The notes: generated by a model not told the origin, from the letters alone. Shown: positions 8,571 to 17,675, counted from the first letter of the stretch. The stretch: 64,000 nucleotides of DNA from JAYRSJ01 sp041920215 (GCA_041920215.1 JAYRSJ010000023.1:9344-73343), one strand, 5' to 3'. Numbers and translations are program-made.

Positions 8571-11500
8571 TCAGGCCGTCGGCTTGGCAAGGCCGGGGCC
8601 GCCGAGGCAGACGCTGAGCCGGCTGTCGCCGCGCTGCCAGTCGTCCAGGCTGCGCGGTGCCTGCGCGGACGGCAGGTCCTCGGCCCGCAACGCTCCCACA
8701 TAGCCGTCGCGCCCCCGGGCCTTGGCGGCGTAGAGGGCCGAGTCGGCCAGGCTCAGGCAGGCCGGCCAGTCCCAGGCGCGCGGTCGCTGCGGATCCAGCG
8801 GGAAGACCGCGAAGCCGATCGAGACCGTGACCCTGAGCGTGCGGCCACCGCCGATGTCGAAGGGCCGCTCGCGCACCGCGGCGCAGGCGCGCTCGGCCAG
8901 CTCGGCGGCTTCGGCACGATGGGTCTCGCGCACCAGCACCAGCACCTCTTCGCCGCCCCAGCGCACCAGCGAATCGCTGGCGCGGAAGACCCGGCGCAGG
9001 CGCTGGGCCAGCTGCACCAGCACCGCGTCGCCGGCCGCATGGCCGTGGACATCGTTGACGCGCTTGAAATGGTCCAGGTCCAGCAGCATCAGCAGCAGAT
9101 CGCTGTCGGGGCCGGGCTCGGTCTCCTGCTCGAAGCGGCGCAGCGCCAGGCGCAGATCGTCGCTCAGGCGCAGCTCCAGATAGCGACGGTTGCGCAGGCC
9201 GGTCAGGCTGTCGGTCAGGCTGGCCTCGCGCAGCTCGGCGGTGCGTTCGTCCACCAGGGCCTGCAGCGCGATCTCGCGCTGGCGCAGCTGCCGGGTGCGC
9301 CAGCGCACCCAGGCCCAGATCGCCGCCAGCAGCAGGACCACAGCGGCCAGCTGGGCCCACAGGGTTTGCCACCAGTGCGGCAGCAGCTGTATCGGCAGGG
9401 CCAGCTCGGCGGGGCTCCACAGCCCCGGCTGGGCGCTGACCCGCACCTGCAGCGCGTAGCGGCCGGGTTTGAGCGGGCCGAAGCTGGGGTTGCGTGCGCC
9501 GGCATCGGTCAGCGTCCATTCGTTGTCCAGGCCCTGCAGCCGGTACTGGTAGCGCAGCCGGCCGGGATCGGCATAGTCCAGGCCGGCAAACTCCACCGCC
9601 AGGCTGCGGCTGCCCGCTGGCAGCAGCAGGCCCTGCGGCGCATCGCCGGCCGGCAGCGGATGCGGCTGGCCGTTGACGCGCAGTGTGCTGATCACCAGCG
9701 GCGTGGTGCCGCTGGGCGGCCGGTAGGCCTGCGGCTGTATACGCAGCAGGCCGCGGCTGCCGCCGAACAGCAGGCTGCCATCGGCCAGCTCGGTGCTGGC
9801 GAAGAACCAGAAGCTGCCGAAGGCCGCGCCCTCGGCGGCGCCGAAGCTGTCGATGCGATCGCTGCGCGGGTCGTAGACATAGAGCTGGCTCCAGATGCGA
9901 CCCTGGGTGTCCTCGTGCAGATTGCCGCCGAACACGCCCTCCATGCCCAGGCGCTCGCTGATGCGCTCGAAGCGGGCGCGGCCGGCGCTGTCCCAGCCGC
10001 TGAGCCGGTGCAGGCCGCTGACCGGGGTGTCCACCCACAGGCCGCCGTCGCGCCCGCGCAGCAGGCCCATCACCACCGGGCTGCCCAGGCTTGCGCCGGG
10101 TGCCTGGGGCACGGCCCGCAGCGCGGCCTGCGCCGGGTCCTGGCCCTGGGCGCGGAACAGGCCCTGCTGGCCGCCCACCCAGAGCTGCGTGGCGCCGTCG
10201 GCGGCACGGTCCTCGATCAGTGCATAGATGCCGCCGAGCAGCGGCAGGCCGTCGGCCAGATGCACCCGCTGCAGGGCCGCGGCCTGCGGCCCCGGCAGGC
10301 GGTACAGGCCCTCCTGCATGCCCAGCCAGATCTCGCCGCTGGCGCGCAGCAGCAGGCGCTGGGCACGGCCGCCATCGAGCGGCCAGTCGCGCAGCAGCCG
10401 GCCATCGGGCGCGCGCCGCTCCAGCCGGCCGGCGGCGGCCATCCACAGGCTGCCATCGGCGGCCTCGGCCAGCGCCTCGACCACGCTGCTGCGCTCGCGC
10501 GGCCAGCGCCCCAGCGTCTGCAGCGCCTGGCCGGGGCGACCGTCCAGGCGGGCGATCACGCCGGCCTGGGTGGGGGCCAGCAGCTCGCCGCTGCGCAGCG
10601 CCAGCAGCACGCGCACATCGGCCTCGGCCAGGGCGCTGGCAGGGTCAGCATCGGGGCCGCGCACCGCCAGGGCCGGATGGTGCAGATGGCGCTGCAGGCC
10701 CAGGCCATAGCCGCTCAGCCACATCGCGCCGCCGGCGTCGCGCAGCAGGCCGCTGATGTCATTGCCGGCCAGGCCGGCGCTGCGGCGCGGGTCGTGGCGC
10801 AGCCGGGCGACGATGGCGCCGCTGGCCCGGTCCAGCCATAGCAGGCCGCTCTTGCTGCCCACCCAGAGCCGGCCGTCCTCGGCCTCGGCCAGCGCCTGGA
10901 TCGGGGTCTTCAGATCGGGCTGCACCCAGCGCGGCTGGCCCTGGGGCTCGACCACGCCCAGCCGGCCGTCCTGGGTGCCGAACCACAGCCGGCCTTCGCG
11001 GTCCTCGGCCAGCGCCAGCACCGGCACGCCCTGCTTCTCCAGGCCGGGCAGCGGCAGCGCCTCCCAGCGGCCGCCCGCGCCCTGCCGCCGGGACAGGCCG
11101 CGCCAGTGGCCGGCCCAGACGGTGTTGCGGTTGATCTCGCTGCGGCCCACGGCCAGGGCCAGCACGCGGGCCTCGGGCTGGCCATCCGGCCCGCGCAGGT
11201 CCTGAGGCTCGAAGCGGCGGCTGTCCGGGCTGTAGCGCTGCAGGCCCTGGCCCAGGCTGCCGATCCAGACCTGGCCCTGCGCGTCCTCGGCCAGCGCGCG
11301 TATCGGTGCGGCCGGCTGGTGGGCGCTGCCATGGGCTTCGACGCGGTCGGGCCCGGGCAGATAGGCCTTCAGGCCCTGGAACTCGGTGCCTATCCACATG
11401 CGGCCGTCGCGGCCCGCCGCCAGTGCGCGCACCCAGCCGAGGTTGCGCTGGGCCGCGGTATCGCCGGTCTGCTCGATGGGGCGCAGCCGGTAGCCGTCGT

Positions 11501-11717
11501 AGCGGGCCAGCCCCTTGCTGGTGGCCACCCAGATGAAGCCGGCGCGGTCCTGCGCCAGGGCCGGTGAGGTGTTCTGCGGCAGCGCAATGCTGCGGAACTG
11601 CGCTTCGAGGCTGGGGGCGGCGGCGGGTGCGGCGGGGCCGACCGGATACGCGGCCAGCCAGGACACAGAGGCGGAAAGCAGCAGGCCGGCGGCCAGGCTG
11701 CGCAGTGAAAAACGCAT
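8571..11717 (-). CDS. Membrane diguanylate cyclase with periplasmic two-component-regulator propeller
   Basis: The product is 1048 residues. A signal peptide is followed by roughly 650 residues of repeated propeller blades (for example AGFIWVATSKGLARYDG, GRMWIGTE, GQVWIGS), then a Y_Y_Y domain (LRYQYRLQGLDNEWT), a transmembrane helix near 788-803, a short coiled coil and a GGDEF domain (832-1010) with WGGEEV at residues 920-925. The catalytic signature GGEE and the DLDHFKRVND loop are intact, so it should make cyclic di-GMP in response to a periplasmic ligand. The start at 11717 was chosen because it gives the signal peptide. It is convergent with the binding protein, 15 bp apart. Confidence 0.92.
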   Translation of the reverse strand: MRFSLRSLAAGLLLSASVSWLAAYPVGPAAPAAAPSLEAQFRSIALPQNTSPALAQDRAGFIWVATSKGLARYDGYRLRPIEQTGDTAAQRNLGWVRALAAGRDGRMWIGTEFQGLKAYLPGPDRVEAHGSAHQPAAPIRALAEDAQGQVWIGSLGQGLQRYSPDSRRFEPQDLRGPDGQPEARVLALAVGRSEINRNTVWAGHWRGLSRRQGAGGRWEALPLPGLEKQGVPVLALAEDREGRLWFGTQDGRLGVVEPQGQPRWVQPDLKTPIQALAEAEDGRLWVGSKSGLLWLDRASGAIVARLRHDPRRSAGLAGNDISGLLRDAGGAMWLSGYGLGLQRHLHHPALAVRGPDADPASALAEADVRVLLALRSGELLAPTQAGVIARLDGRPGQALQTLGRWPRERSSVVEALAEAADGSLWMAAAGRLERRAPDGRLLRDWPLDGGRAQRLLLRASGEIWLGMQEGLYRLPGPQAAALQRVHLADGLPLLGGIYALIEDRAADGATQLWVGGQQGLFRAQGQDPAQAALRAVPQAPGASLGSPVVMGLLRGRDGGLWVDTPVSGLHRLSGWDSAGRARFERISERLGMEGVFGGNLHEDTQGRIWSQLYVYDPRSDRIDSFGAAEGAAFGSFWFFASTELADGSLLFGGSRGLLRIQPQAYRPPSGTTPLVISTLRVNGQPHPLPAGDAPQGLLLPAGSRSLAVEFAGLDYADPGRLRYQYRLQGLDNEWTLTDAGARNPSFGPLKPGRYALQVRVSAQPGLWSPAELALPIQLLPHWWQTLWAQLAAVVLLLAAIWAWVRWRTRQLRQREIALQALVDERTAELREASLTDSLTGLRNRRYLELRLSDDLRLALRRFEQETEPGPDSDLLLMLLDLDHFKRVNDVHGHAAGDAVLVQLAQRLRRVFRASDSLVRWGGEEVLVLVRETHRAEAAELAERACAAVRERPFDIGGGRTLRVTVSIGFAVFPLDPQRPRAWDWPACLSLADSALYAAKARGRDGYVGALRAEDLPSAQAPRSLDDWQRGDSRLSVCLGGPGLAKPTA

Positions 11718-11884
11718 GGGCAGGATCTTAGGCAGCGACGGGCGAGCGTGCCGCAAGCAGGCGGTGACGGATGCGCAGAAATGCGCGGCCAGGGTTCTGG
11801 GGAGGGGCACTGTTCAGGCCGTCCTGGCATCACTACAGTGGGCCAGCCCCTTTTCTTCTTCCACTTTTGCTCAAGGAGCCGGCG

Positions 11885-12316
11885 ATGCGAATCGATCCCT
11901 ATCTGTTCTTCAACGGCCGCTGCGAGGAGGCGATCGCGTTCTACCAGGACGCGCTGGGCGCCGAGCTGCAGATGATGATGCGCAACTCGGACAGCCCCGA
12001 ACCGCCACCGCCGGGCATGCTGCCGCCGGGCAGCGAGCACAAGATCATGCATGCCTCGCTGCTGATAGGCGGGGCCCTGCTGATGATGTCGGACGGCAAT
12101 TGCGACGGCACGGCGCCGGCCGAAGCCTTCAAGGGCTTCTCGCTGTCGCTGGACTGCGCCGATGCGGCCGAGGCCCGCCGCGCCTTCGAGGCGCTGGCCG
12201 GCCAGGGCGGCTCGGTGACGAAGCCGCTGGCCAAGACCTTCTGGGCGCCGCTGTTCGGCATGGTCAGCGACCGTTTCGGCGTCAGCTGGATGGTGGGAGT
12301 GGCGGAACCGGGCTGA
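11885..12316 (+). CDS. VOC family protein, PhnB-like
   Basis: This 143-residue protein starts MRIDPYLFFNGRCEEAIAFY and ends GVSWMVGV, the hallmarks of PhnB/YjdN-like VOC proteins. An AGGAG-type ribosome binding site (AAGGAGCCGGCG) precedes the ATG. It is divergent from the diguanylate cyclase gene and convergent with the NUDIX regulator gene. The family is sometimes annotated as 3-demethylubiquinone methyltransferase-like, but no catalytic assignment is justified. Confidence 0.87.
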   Translation: MRIDPYLFFNGRCEEAIAFYQDALGAELQMMMRNSDSPEPPPPGMLPPGSEHKIMHASLLIGGALLMMSDGNCDGTAPAEAFKGFSLSLDCADAAEARRAFEALAGQGGSVTKPLAKTFWAPLFGMVSDRFGVSWMVGVAEPG

Positions 12317-12351
12317 ACCGCCAGCGCAGGGAGCTGATGCCCAGCGTCAGC

Positions 12352-13125
12352 TCAATCCGGCCCGCCGCGCGGGCTGAAGGTGCGCGGGAAGAAGACCGGT
12401 GCGTGGCGGTCTTTCAGCCGGTAGCCCATGGGCGGGCGCTTGGAGCCGCTATCGACGATGCCAACCTCCTCCAGGAAGTCGGCCGCCAGCATGCGGGTGC
12501 GGAAGCCGCTCTTGTCGACCGGCCGGCCCAGCACCCGCTCGTAGCTGCGCTGCAGCTGCGGCAGCGTGAAGGGCTCGGGCAGCAAAAAGGCCGGCAGCGA
12601 GGTGTATTCCACCTTGCTGCGCAGGCGCTCGACGGCGGCGCGCAGGATCTCGTCATGGTCGAAGGCCAGCCGGGGCAGCCGGCCGTCGACCTTGAACCAG
12701 CGCACATCGGCCGCGTTGGCACCCCGGGCGAGCTGGATCTGGCCGCCCGGCAGCAGCGCGAAATAGGCATGGGTGGCCGACCAGCCGCGCGGGTCGCGGC
12801 CGGCGCTGCCCCAGCTGCCCAGCTGCTCCAGATAGGGGCTGGCCACGCCGGTCTTCTCCAGCAGCTTGCGGCGCGCGCAGGCCAGCAGATCCGCGTCCTG
12901 CGCCACATCGACAAAGCCGCCGGGCAGCGCCCACAGGCCCGGGAAGGGCTCGGCAGCGTCGGCCGGGCGCTGCACCAGCAGCACCTGCAACGCATCGTCC
13001 AGCAGGCTGAAGATGATCACGTCGACCGTGGTGTAGGGCCTGTCGAAAGCGCTCGCCGCACCGGGCGGCGCCGATCCGGCGCCCCTGGCGCCGGGGTGGG
13101 GGGGTGAGGGTCTGGGGTTCGCCAT
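12352..13125 (-). CDS. NrtR-like NUDIX transcriptional regulator
   Basis: The protein has 257 residues from the ATG at 13125. An N-terminal Pro/Gly tail precedes a NUDIX domain (about 30-150) with the degenerate box GGFVDV...ARRKLLEKTG, which lacks the full REUXEE catalytic set, followed by a winged helix-turn-helix (about 165-250; FTLPQLQRSYERVLGRPVDKSGFRTRML). This architecture is that of NrtR, a repressor of NAD-metabolism genes that senses ADP-ribose-like ligands. It is divergent from an SPFH gene and an NAD-kinase-like gene, and a 38-bp dyad lies between, so local autoregulation and control of the pair are likely. Confidence 0.85.
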   Translation of the reverse strand: MANPRPSPPHPGARGAGSAPPGAASAFDRPYTTVDVIIFSLLDDALQVLLVQRPADAAEPFPGLWALPGGFVDVAQDADLLACARRKLLEKTGVASPYLEQLGSWGSAGRDPRGWSATHAYFALLPGGQIQLARGANAADVRWFKVDGRLPRLAFDHDEILRAAVERLRSKVEYTSLPAFLLPEPFTLPQLQRSYERVLGRPVDKSGFRTRMLAADFLEEVGIVDSGSKRPPMGYRLKDRHAPVFFPRTFSPRGGPD

Positions 13126-13138
13126 GCTCGTTTGCTTC

Positions 13139-13195
13139 TTGACCTGCCTGGTGATGAGTTGTACTGTACGCCTTATACAAGGTGTACTAAACAAC
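13139..13195. promoter_or_regulatory. 38-bp dyad operator in the NrtR-like/SPFH divergent promoter region
   Basis: The dyad spans 13158-13195, centred at 13176.5. Outer arms are GTTGT (13158-13162) and ACAAC (13191-13195). Inner arms are GTACGCCTT (13166-13174) and AAGGTGTAC (13179-13187), with one mismatch. A plausible plus-strand promoter is TTGACC (13139-13144), 17 bp, TACTGT (13162-13167), so the dyad covers the -10 element and the start of transcription, as expected for repression. The assignment to the adjacent NrtR-like protein is by position. Confidence 0.6.
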
Positions 13196-13221
13196 TTATT
13201 GACGACGGCAAGGAGCGACAC

Positions 13222-14289
13222 ATGTTCGGATTCAGGTTCATCAAGTCACAGCCCACCACCCATCTGATGCAGTTCCGCAGCGGCAAGCTGGCGCGCGAGG
13301 GCGCGGGCCTGTCCTTCTTCTACTACGCACCGACGACGACCCTGGTGGCGGTGCCGGTGGCCAGCCAGGACCGGCCCTTCATGCTGGATCTGGTGACGGC
13401 CGATTTCCAGAGCGTCAGCGTGCAGGGTCAGGTCACCTATCGCATCAATGCCCCGCAGCGCACGGCGGCGATGATGGACTTCTCGCTGCGGCCGGACGGC
13501 AAGGGCTTCGCCTCGGAGGACCCGGCGCGGCTGGCGGACCGGGTGGCCCAGCAGGCCGAGGTGATCGTGCAGCAGGCGGTGCAGGCGCTGGACCTCAAGC
13601 AGGCGCTGCGGGCCTCGGCCCTGATCGCGCGCACCGCGCAGCGCGAGCTGGGCGCCCAGGCCGAGATCGAGGCCCTCGGCCTGGAGATACTGGGTGTTTC
13701 CATCCTCAGCGTGAAGCCCACGCCCGATATCGCCCGCGCGCTGGAGGCCGAGGCGCGCGAGGCGAATCTGCGGGCCGCGGACGATGCGGTCTATGCGCGG
13801 CGCATGTCGGCCGTCGAGAAGGAGCGCGCGATACGCCAGAACGAGCTGGATACCGAGATCGCGGTCGAGCACAAGCGACGCGAGATCAGCGAGACCCAGC
13901 TGGAGGCCAAGGCCGCGCTGATGCGCAAGGACAACAGCCTGCGGGCCGAGCAGATGAGCGCCGATGTGGCGCTGGAGGCCAGCCGCAAGGACTTCGTGGC
14001 CGGCCAGGCCGCCAACAGCCGCACGCTGGCCGAGGCCGAGGCGCACCGGGTGGCCAGCGTGATGGGCGCGCTGAGCCAGGCCGACCCGCGCATCGTGCAG
14101 GCGCTGGCGGCCGTCGGCATGCAGCCGGCGCAGCTGATCGCGCAGGCCTTCGGCGGCATTGCCGAGAACGCCGAGCGCATCGGCCAGTTCAATATGGCGC
14201 CCGAGCTGCTGCAGGCCCTGCTGGGACATGGGCCGGCCAGCGCCGAAGCAGCGCTGCCGAGGAGGGCCGCCCATGAGCGCAGCCGCTGA
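13222..14289 (+). CDS. SPFH/Band 7 domain protein
   Basis: This is a 355-residue protein with a strong AAGGAG ribosome binding site 6 bp before the ATG. Residues about 25-200 are the SPFH domain (VTYRINAPQRTAAMMDFSL, LDLKQALRASALIARTAQREL, LGLEILGVSILSVKPTP). Residues about 205-300 are a charged coiled coil typical of stomatins and flotillins, and the C-terminus is Gln/Ala rich. There is no obvious N-terminal membrane helix, so membrane contact would be peripheral. It overlaps the NAD-kinase-like gene by 17 bp, which argues for coupled translation and a shared function. Confidence 0.88.
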   Translation: MFGFRFIKSQPTTHLMQFRSGKLAREGAGLSFFYYAPTTTLVAVPVASQDRPFMLDLVTADFQSVSVQGQVTYRINAPQRTAAMMDFSLRPDGKGFASEDPARLADRVAQQAEVIVQQAVQALDLKQALRASALIARTAQRELGAQAEIEALGLEILGVSILSVKPTPDIARALEAEAREANLRAADDAVYARRMSAVEKERAIRQNELDTEIAVEHKRREISETQLEAKAALMRKDNSLRAEQMSADVALEASRKDFVAGQAANSRTLAEAEAHRVASVMGALSQADPRIVQALAAVGMQPAQLIAQAFGGIAENAERIGQFNMAPELLQALLGHGPASAEAALPRRAAHERSR

Positions 14290-15214
14290 AAGCCGCAAGA
14301 TCGTGCTCGTGACCCGCAAGACGCGGCTGGAGGAGCTGATCGCCAAGTACCACACGCTGGCGCAGGCACGCTTCTACATCGAGCATCTGGGCGCTGACTT
14401 CACGGATTATGTGCAGGAGCATATGGCCTACAGCCAGAGCCTGCTGAGCGTCAGCGAGGCGCTGCGGGCCTGGGGCCGGCACCAGGTGCTGGACCGCGCC
14501 CAGCTGCCCAACTATGTGTTCGCGGCCGACGACATCGTGCTGGCCCTGGGCCAGGACGGCCTGGTGGCCAATACCATGAAGTACCTGGACGGCCAGCCCC
14601 TGGTGGGCATCAACCCCGAGCCCAGCCGCTGGGACGGGCTGCTACTGCCCTTTGAGCCGCGCCAGATCGGCCCCCTGCTGTCGGAGGTGGCGCATGAGCG
14701 CCGTGCGGCCAAGGCGGTGACGATGGCGCAGGCGCGCCTGTCCGACGGGCAGACGCTGCTGGCCGTCAACGATCTGTTCATAGGCCCGCGCAGCCACAGC
14801 TCGGCGCTCTACGACATCAGCCTGGGCGCGCAGCACGAGCGGCAGTCGTCCTCGGGCGTGATCGTCTCCACCGGCCTGGGCTCGACCGCCTGGCTGAAGA
14901 GCGTGATGACCGGATCGATGGCCCTGGCGGCCGCGGCCGCCGGCGCCCCGCCGCCCGGTGAGTACCGGCCCCTGGCCTGGGATGCGCAGCAGCTGCGTTT
15001 CGCGGTGCGCGAGCCCTTCCCGACCCGGCACTCGCAGGCCACGCTGGTCTATGGTGAGCTCAACCCGCAGCAGCCGCAGCTGCGCCTGCGCTCGCTGATG
15101 CCCGAGCACGGCGTGATCTTCTCCGACGGCATGGAGGCCGACTTTCTGCGCTTCACCGCCGGGATGGAGGTGGTGGTGACGGTGGCGAGGCGCAGGGGGG
15201 TGTTGGTGGTGTAG
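14273..15214 (+). CDS. NAD kinase-like protein (NAD/diacylglycerol kinase superfamily)
   Basis: The product is 313 residues. It contains GQDG at residues 93-96 in the position of the GGDG motif of NAD kinases, then VGINPEPSRWDG, ND-FIGPRSHSSALYDIS and STGLGSTAW, matching the NE/D and STPTGSTAY motifs. The N-terminal 75 residues (LVTRKTRLEELIAKYHTLAQARFY) differ from housekeeping NadK. It probably phosphorylates NAD or a related nucleotide, but the GGDG to GQDG change makes the substrate uncertain. It is coupled to the SPFH gene and sits under an NrtR-type operator, so a link to pyridine-nucleotide control is likely. Confidence 0.8.
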   Translation: MSAAAESRKIVLVTRKTRLEELIAKYHTLAQARFYIEHLGADFTDYVQEHMAYSQSLLSVSEALRAWGRHQVLDRAQLPNYVFAADDIVLALGQDGLVANTMKYLDGQPLVGINPEPSRWDGLLLPFEPRQIGPLLSEVAHERRAAKAVTMAQARLSDGQTLLAVNDLFIGPRSHSSALYDISLGAQHERQSSSGVIVSTGLGSTAWLKSVMTGSMALAAAAAGAPPPGEYRPLAWDAQQLRFAVREPFPTRHSQATLVYGELNPQQPQLRLRSLMPEHGVIFSDGMEADFLRFTAGMEVVVTVARRRGVLVV

Positions 15215-15265
15215 CGGGTGCGGCGCGGGCCGGCGGCGCGCTGCGGCATTCATTTATCCATTTGT

Positions 15266-15776
15266 TCATTCACTCGGCTCTTCGATCGCGCGCGTCCCCC
15301 GGCAGCTTGGGTAGGCACTGCAGCCCCAGAAGAGCTTGCCGGCATTGGCGCCCTGCTTGGCGAGTCGGCGCAGCATCGCTTGGCCGCACCTGGGGCAAGA
15401 CGGGTGGGCAGGCGCTGGGGCCTGGGCTTGTGCCTGCGCCTCGGTGGGGGCTGCTGTCCTTGCGGAAGTGGCGGCTGCGGCACTCTGAAGCATTCGGTGC
15501 AACTCGCTGCCGTCGATCAGCGCCAGATTGCGCCCGCTGGCAAAGTCCTGTGCCTCCTGCGTGAAGCGGCCTGAGGTGACGACAAAGCCGCCGGCCGCGC
15601 CGCGCGCAGCGGCGCCAGGCAGAAACAGCGGCGCCGGCCAGACAGATCAAGGGCAGGATGTACTGCCCGCCCGTTGCCAAGCCCTTCACCATGATCTGCA
15701 CCACGCCAGCCCACCAGGGCAGCATCGCCACCAGATCCATCAAGCCCTCGGCAGGACTGCTCCGATGACTCTGTGC
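15266..15776 (-). pseudogene. Decayed membrane-anchored Mrr-like endonuclease with topoisomerase zinc ribbon
   Basis: Two reading frames on the minus strand each encode part of one known family. The first gives HRSSPAEGLMDLVAMLPWW and QYILPLICLAGAAVSAWRR, the membrane segment. The second, out of frame by one, gives GAAGGFVVTSGRFTQEAQ, then LIDGSELHRML and a zinc ribbon CPRCG...FWGCSAYPSC. Between SAWRR and ARGAAGG about 90-100 codons are missing, including the catalytic D...QxK core of Mrr nucleases, and residues also seem lost after WWAGV. No ATG is in frame before the first part. The gene is therefore inactivated by deletions. Confidence 0.7.
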
Positions 15777-15956
15777 ATGAGGTCCGCTTCGGCATCTAGG
15801 CCGATGTACGCCTAATTGCCGTAGTACAAATCGTTGCCCCTCTTCGTTGTTTCAGCTCAGGATCGCACACACCGTCCCTAGCTTGTCTTCAAGCGGCGAC
15901 TAGCCAAGTCCTCGCCGTGGACCTATCGTGCAGCGCAGCCCTTGCAGGAGCCCGCC

Positions 15957-17675
15957 ATGCCCGACCGCAGCGATATCTTGTGGTTCAAGCGCCAGTTCCA
16001 GGCCCGCATCGTGCCGGCGCTGGCCGGCACGCCGCTGACGGTGGACATGATCTGCGCGATCGCCTGCCAGGAGACCGGCGCGATCTGGTCGCTGCTGCGC
16101 AGAAAAGGCCTCGGCACAGCCAGGGTGCTGGCCCTGTGCGTGGGCGATACGCTAGACGCGGACAAGGGCCGGCGCGCCTTTCCGCAGACCCGTGCCGAGC
16201 TGCTGGCCCGACCCGGCGGCGCGCAGATGTTCGCGATCGCCCACCAGGCCCTGGTCGACATGGCCGAGCATGTGCCCGGCTTCGCCGCGGTGGCCCGGCG
16301 GCCGCACAAGTTCTGCCATGGCTTCGGCATCTTCCAGCGCGATCTGCAGTTCTTTCTGAGCGACCCCGACTACTTCCTGCAGCGCCGCTACGAGGACTTC
16401 GACGCTGCGCTGGCGATGGCGATGGAGGAACTGCGGCGCGGGCTGCGCAAGCTGGGCTTCGAGCAGCGCAGCTCGCTCAGCGATCTGGAGCTGGCCGCCG
16501 TGGGCATCACCTACAACACCGGCGGCTTCAAGCCGGCCAAGGGGCTCAGGCAGGGGCATTTCAACGGCACGCAGTTCTATGGCGAGGCCTTGTTCGATTT
16601 TCTGCGCCTGTCGCAGACCGTGGCCCTGCCGCAGGAGCCCGCGCTGCTGCTCACGCCGGCGCCCGGCCAGGCCATCCTGCCGCTGCCCAGCCAGCCCACG
16701 GCCAGCGGTCCGCGCATGCGGGTCAAGACCCTGGACAACATCCTGCGCCTGCGCAGCGCGCCCGAGATCAGCACGCCCCTCACCGCCAATGTCATCGCCC
16801 AGATGCCGGACGGCCATCCAGTGCGCGCCATCAGCGGCCGGGCGGTGAACGGTTTCATCGAGATCGAGACCAGCCTCAATGGCGCGCTGCTGCGTGGCTT
16901 TGCCTCGGCCCGGCTGCTGCAGCGCGAGCCCGAGGCGGTCGCGGCGGACGAGCCGCTGGACCTGCTGCTGCCGGCGCCGACGCTGCCCAGCGAGGGCATC
17001 GTCGCGGTGTGGATGCCGCGCAAGCCTGGCCGCATCACCCGGCGCAGCGAGCCTGCTGGCGCGCATTCGCTCAACGAGACCGGCCAGCCGGGCCGGCACG
17101 GCCGCAGTGCCGCCGAGCTGCGCGAGGAACTGGCCCGCATCATCGACTGGCTGGCGGTGGACGAACCCGGCCATCTGCGCTATCAGCCACGCCAGGGCCT
17201 GAGCTTCTGCAATATCTACGCGCACGATTACTGCCATCTGGCCGGCGCCTATCTGCCGCGGGTCTGGTGGACCCCGCCGGCCCTGCTGGCCCTGGCCCAG
17301 GGGCAGGTGGTGGCGCCCTTGATCGGCAACACGATCGGCGAACTCAGGGCCAACGATCTGTTCCGCTGGCTGGCCGAGCAGGGGCCACGCTTCGGCTGGC
17401 GCCAGACCGGCACGCTCAGCAAGCTGCAGCAGGCCGCCAACCAGGGCGCGGTGGCGCTGATCTGTGCCCGGCGCAAGGAGGACGGGCGCTCGGGCCATAT
17501 CGTTGCGGTAGTGCCCGAAACCCCAGAGCACGCGGCCCGCCGCGACAGCGGCGGCGCGGTGATCGCTCCGCTGCAAAGCCAGGCCGGAAGCAGCAACTTC
17601 CGCTATGGCACAGGCCGGGCGCGCTGGTGGCAGGGCGAGGAATTTGCCGACAGCGCCTTCTGGATCCATGCCTGA
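15957..17675 (+). CDS. Two-headed peptidoglycan hydrolase-like protein: lysozyme-like, SH3, papain-like amidase
   Basis: The protein has 572 residues from the ATG at 15957 (GCAGGAG ribosome binding site). Residues 1-220 are a lysozyme-like domain with ACQETG (Glu39) and HGFGIFQRDLQFF. Residues about 255-325 resemble a bacterial SH3 domain (VKTLDNILRLRSAPEIS). Residues about 385-572 look like an NlpC/P60- or CHAP-like papain fold with FCNIYAHDYC (Cys418) and SGHIVAVVPE (His514). No signal peptide or transmembrane helix is visible, so it is either a cytoplasmic-stage lysin or an effector exported by another route. The N-terminal domain is a recurring hypothetical family in proteobacteria. No immunity gene is adjacent. 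Confidence 0.65.
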   Translation: MPDRSDILWFKRQFQARIVPALAGTPLTVDMICAIACQETGAIWSLLRRKGLGTARVLALCVGDTLDADKGRRAFPQTRAELLARPGGAQMFAIAHQALVDMAEHVPGFAAVARRPHKFCHGFGIFQRDLQFFLSDPDYFLQRRYEDFDAALAMAMEELRRGLRKLGFEQRSSLSDLELAAVGITYNTGGFKPAKGLRQGHFNGTQFYGEALFDFLRLSQTVALPQEPALLLTPAPGQAILPLPSQPTASGPRMRVKTLDNILRLRSAPEISTPLTANVIAQMPDGHPVRAISGRAVNGFIEIETSLNGALLRGFASARLLQREPEAVAADEPLDLLLPAPTLPSEGIVAVWMPRKPGRITRRSEPAGAHSLNETGQPGRHGRSAAELREELARIIDWLAVDEPGHLRYQPRQGLSFCNIYAHDYCHLAGAYLPRVWWTPPALLALAQGQVVAPLIGNTIGELRANDLFRWLAEQGPRFGWRQTGTLSKLQQAANQGAVALICARRKEDGRSGHIVAVVPETPEHAARRDSGGAVIAPLQSQAGSSNFRYGTGRARWWQGEEFADSAFWIHA

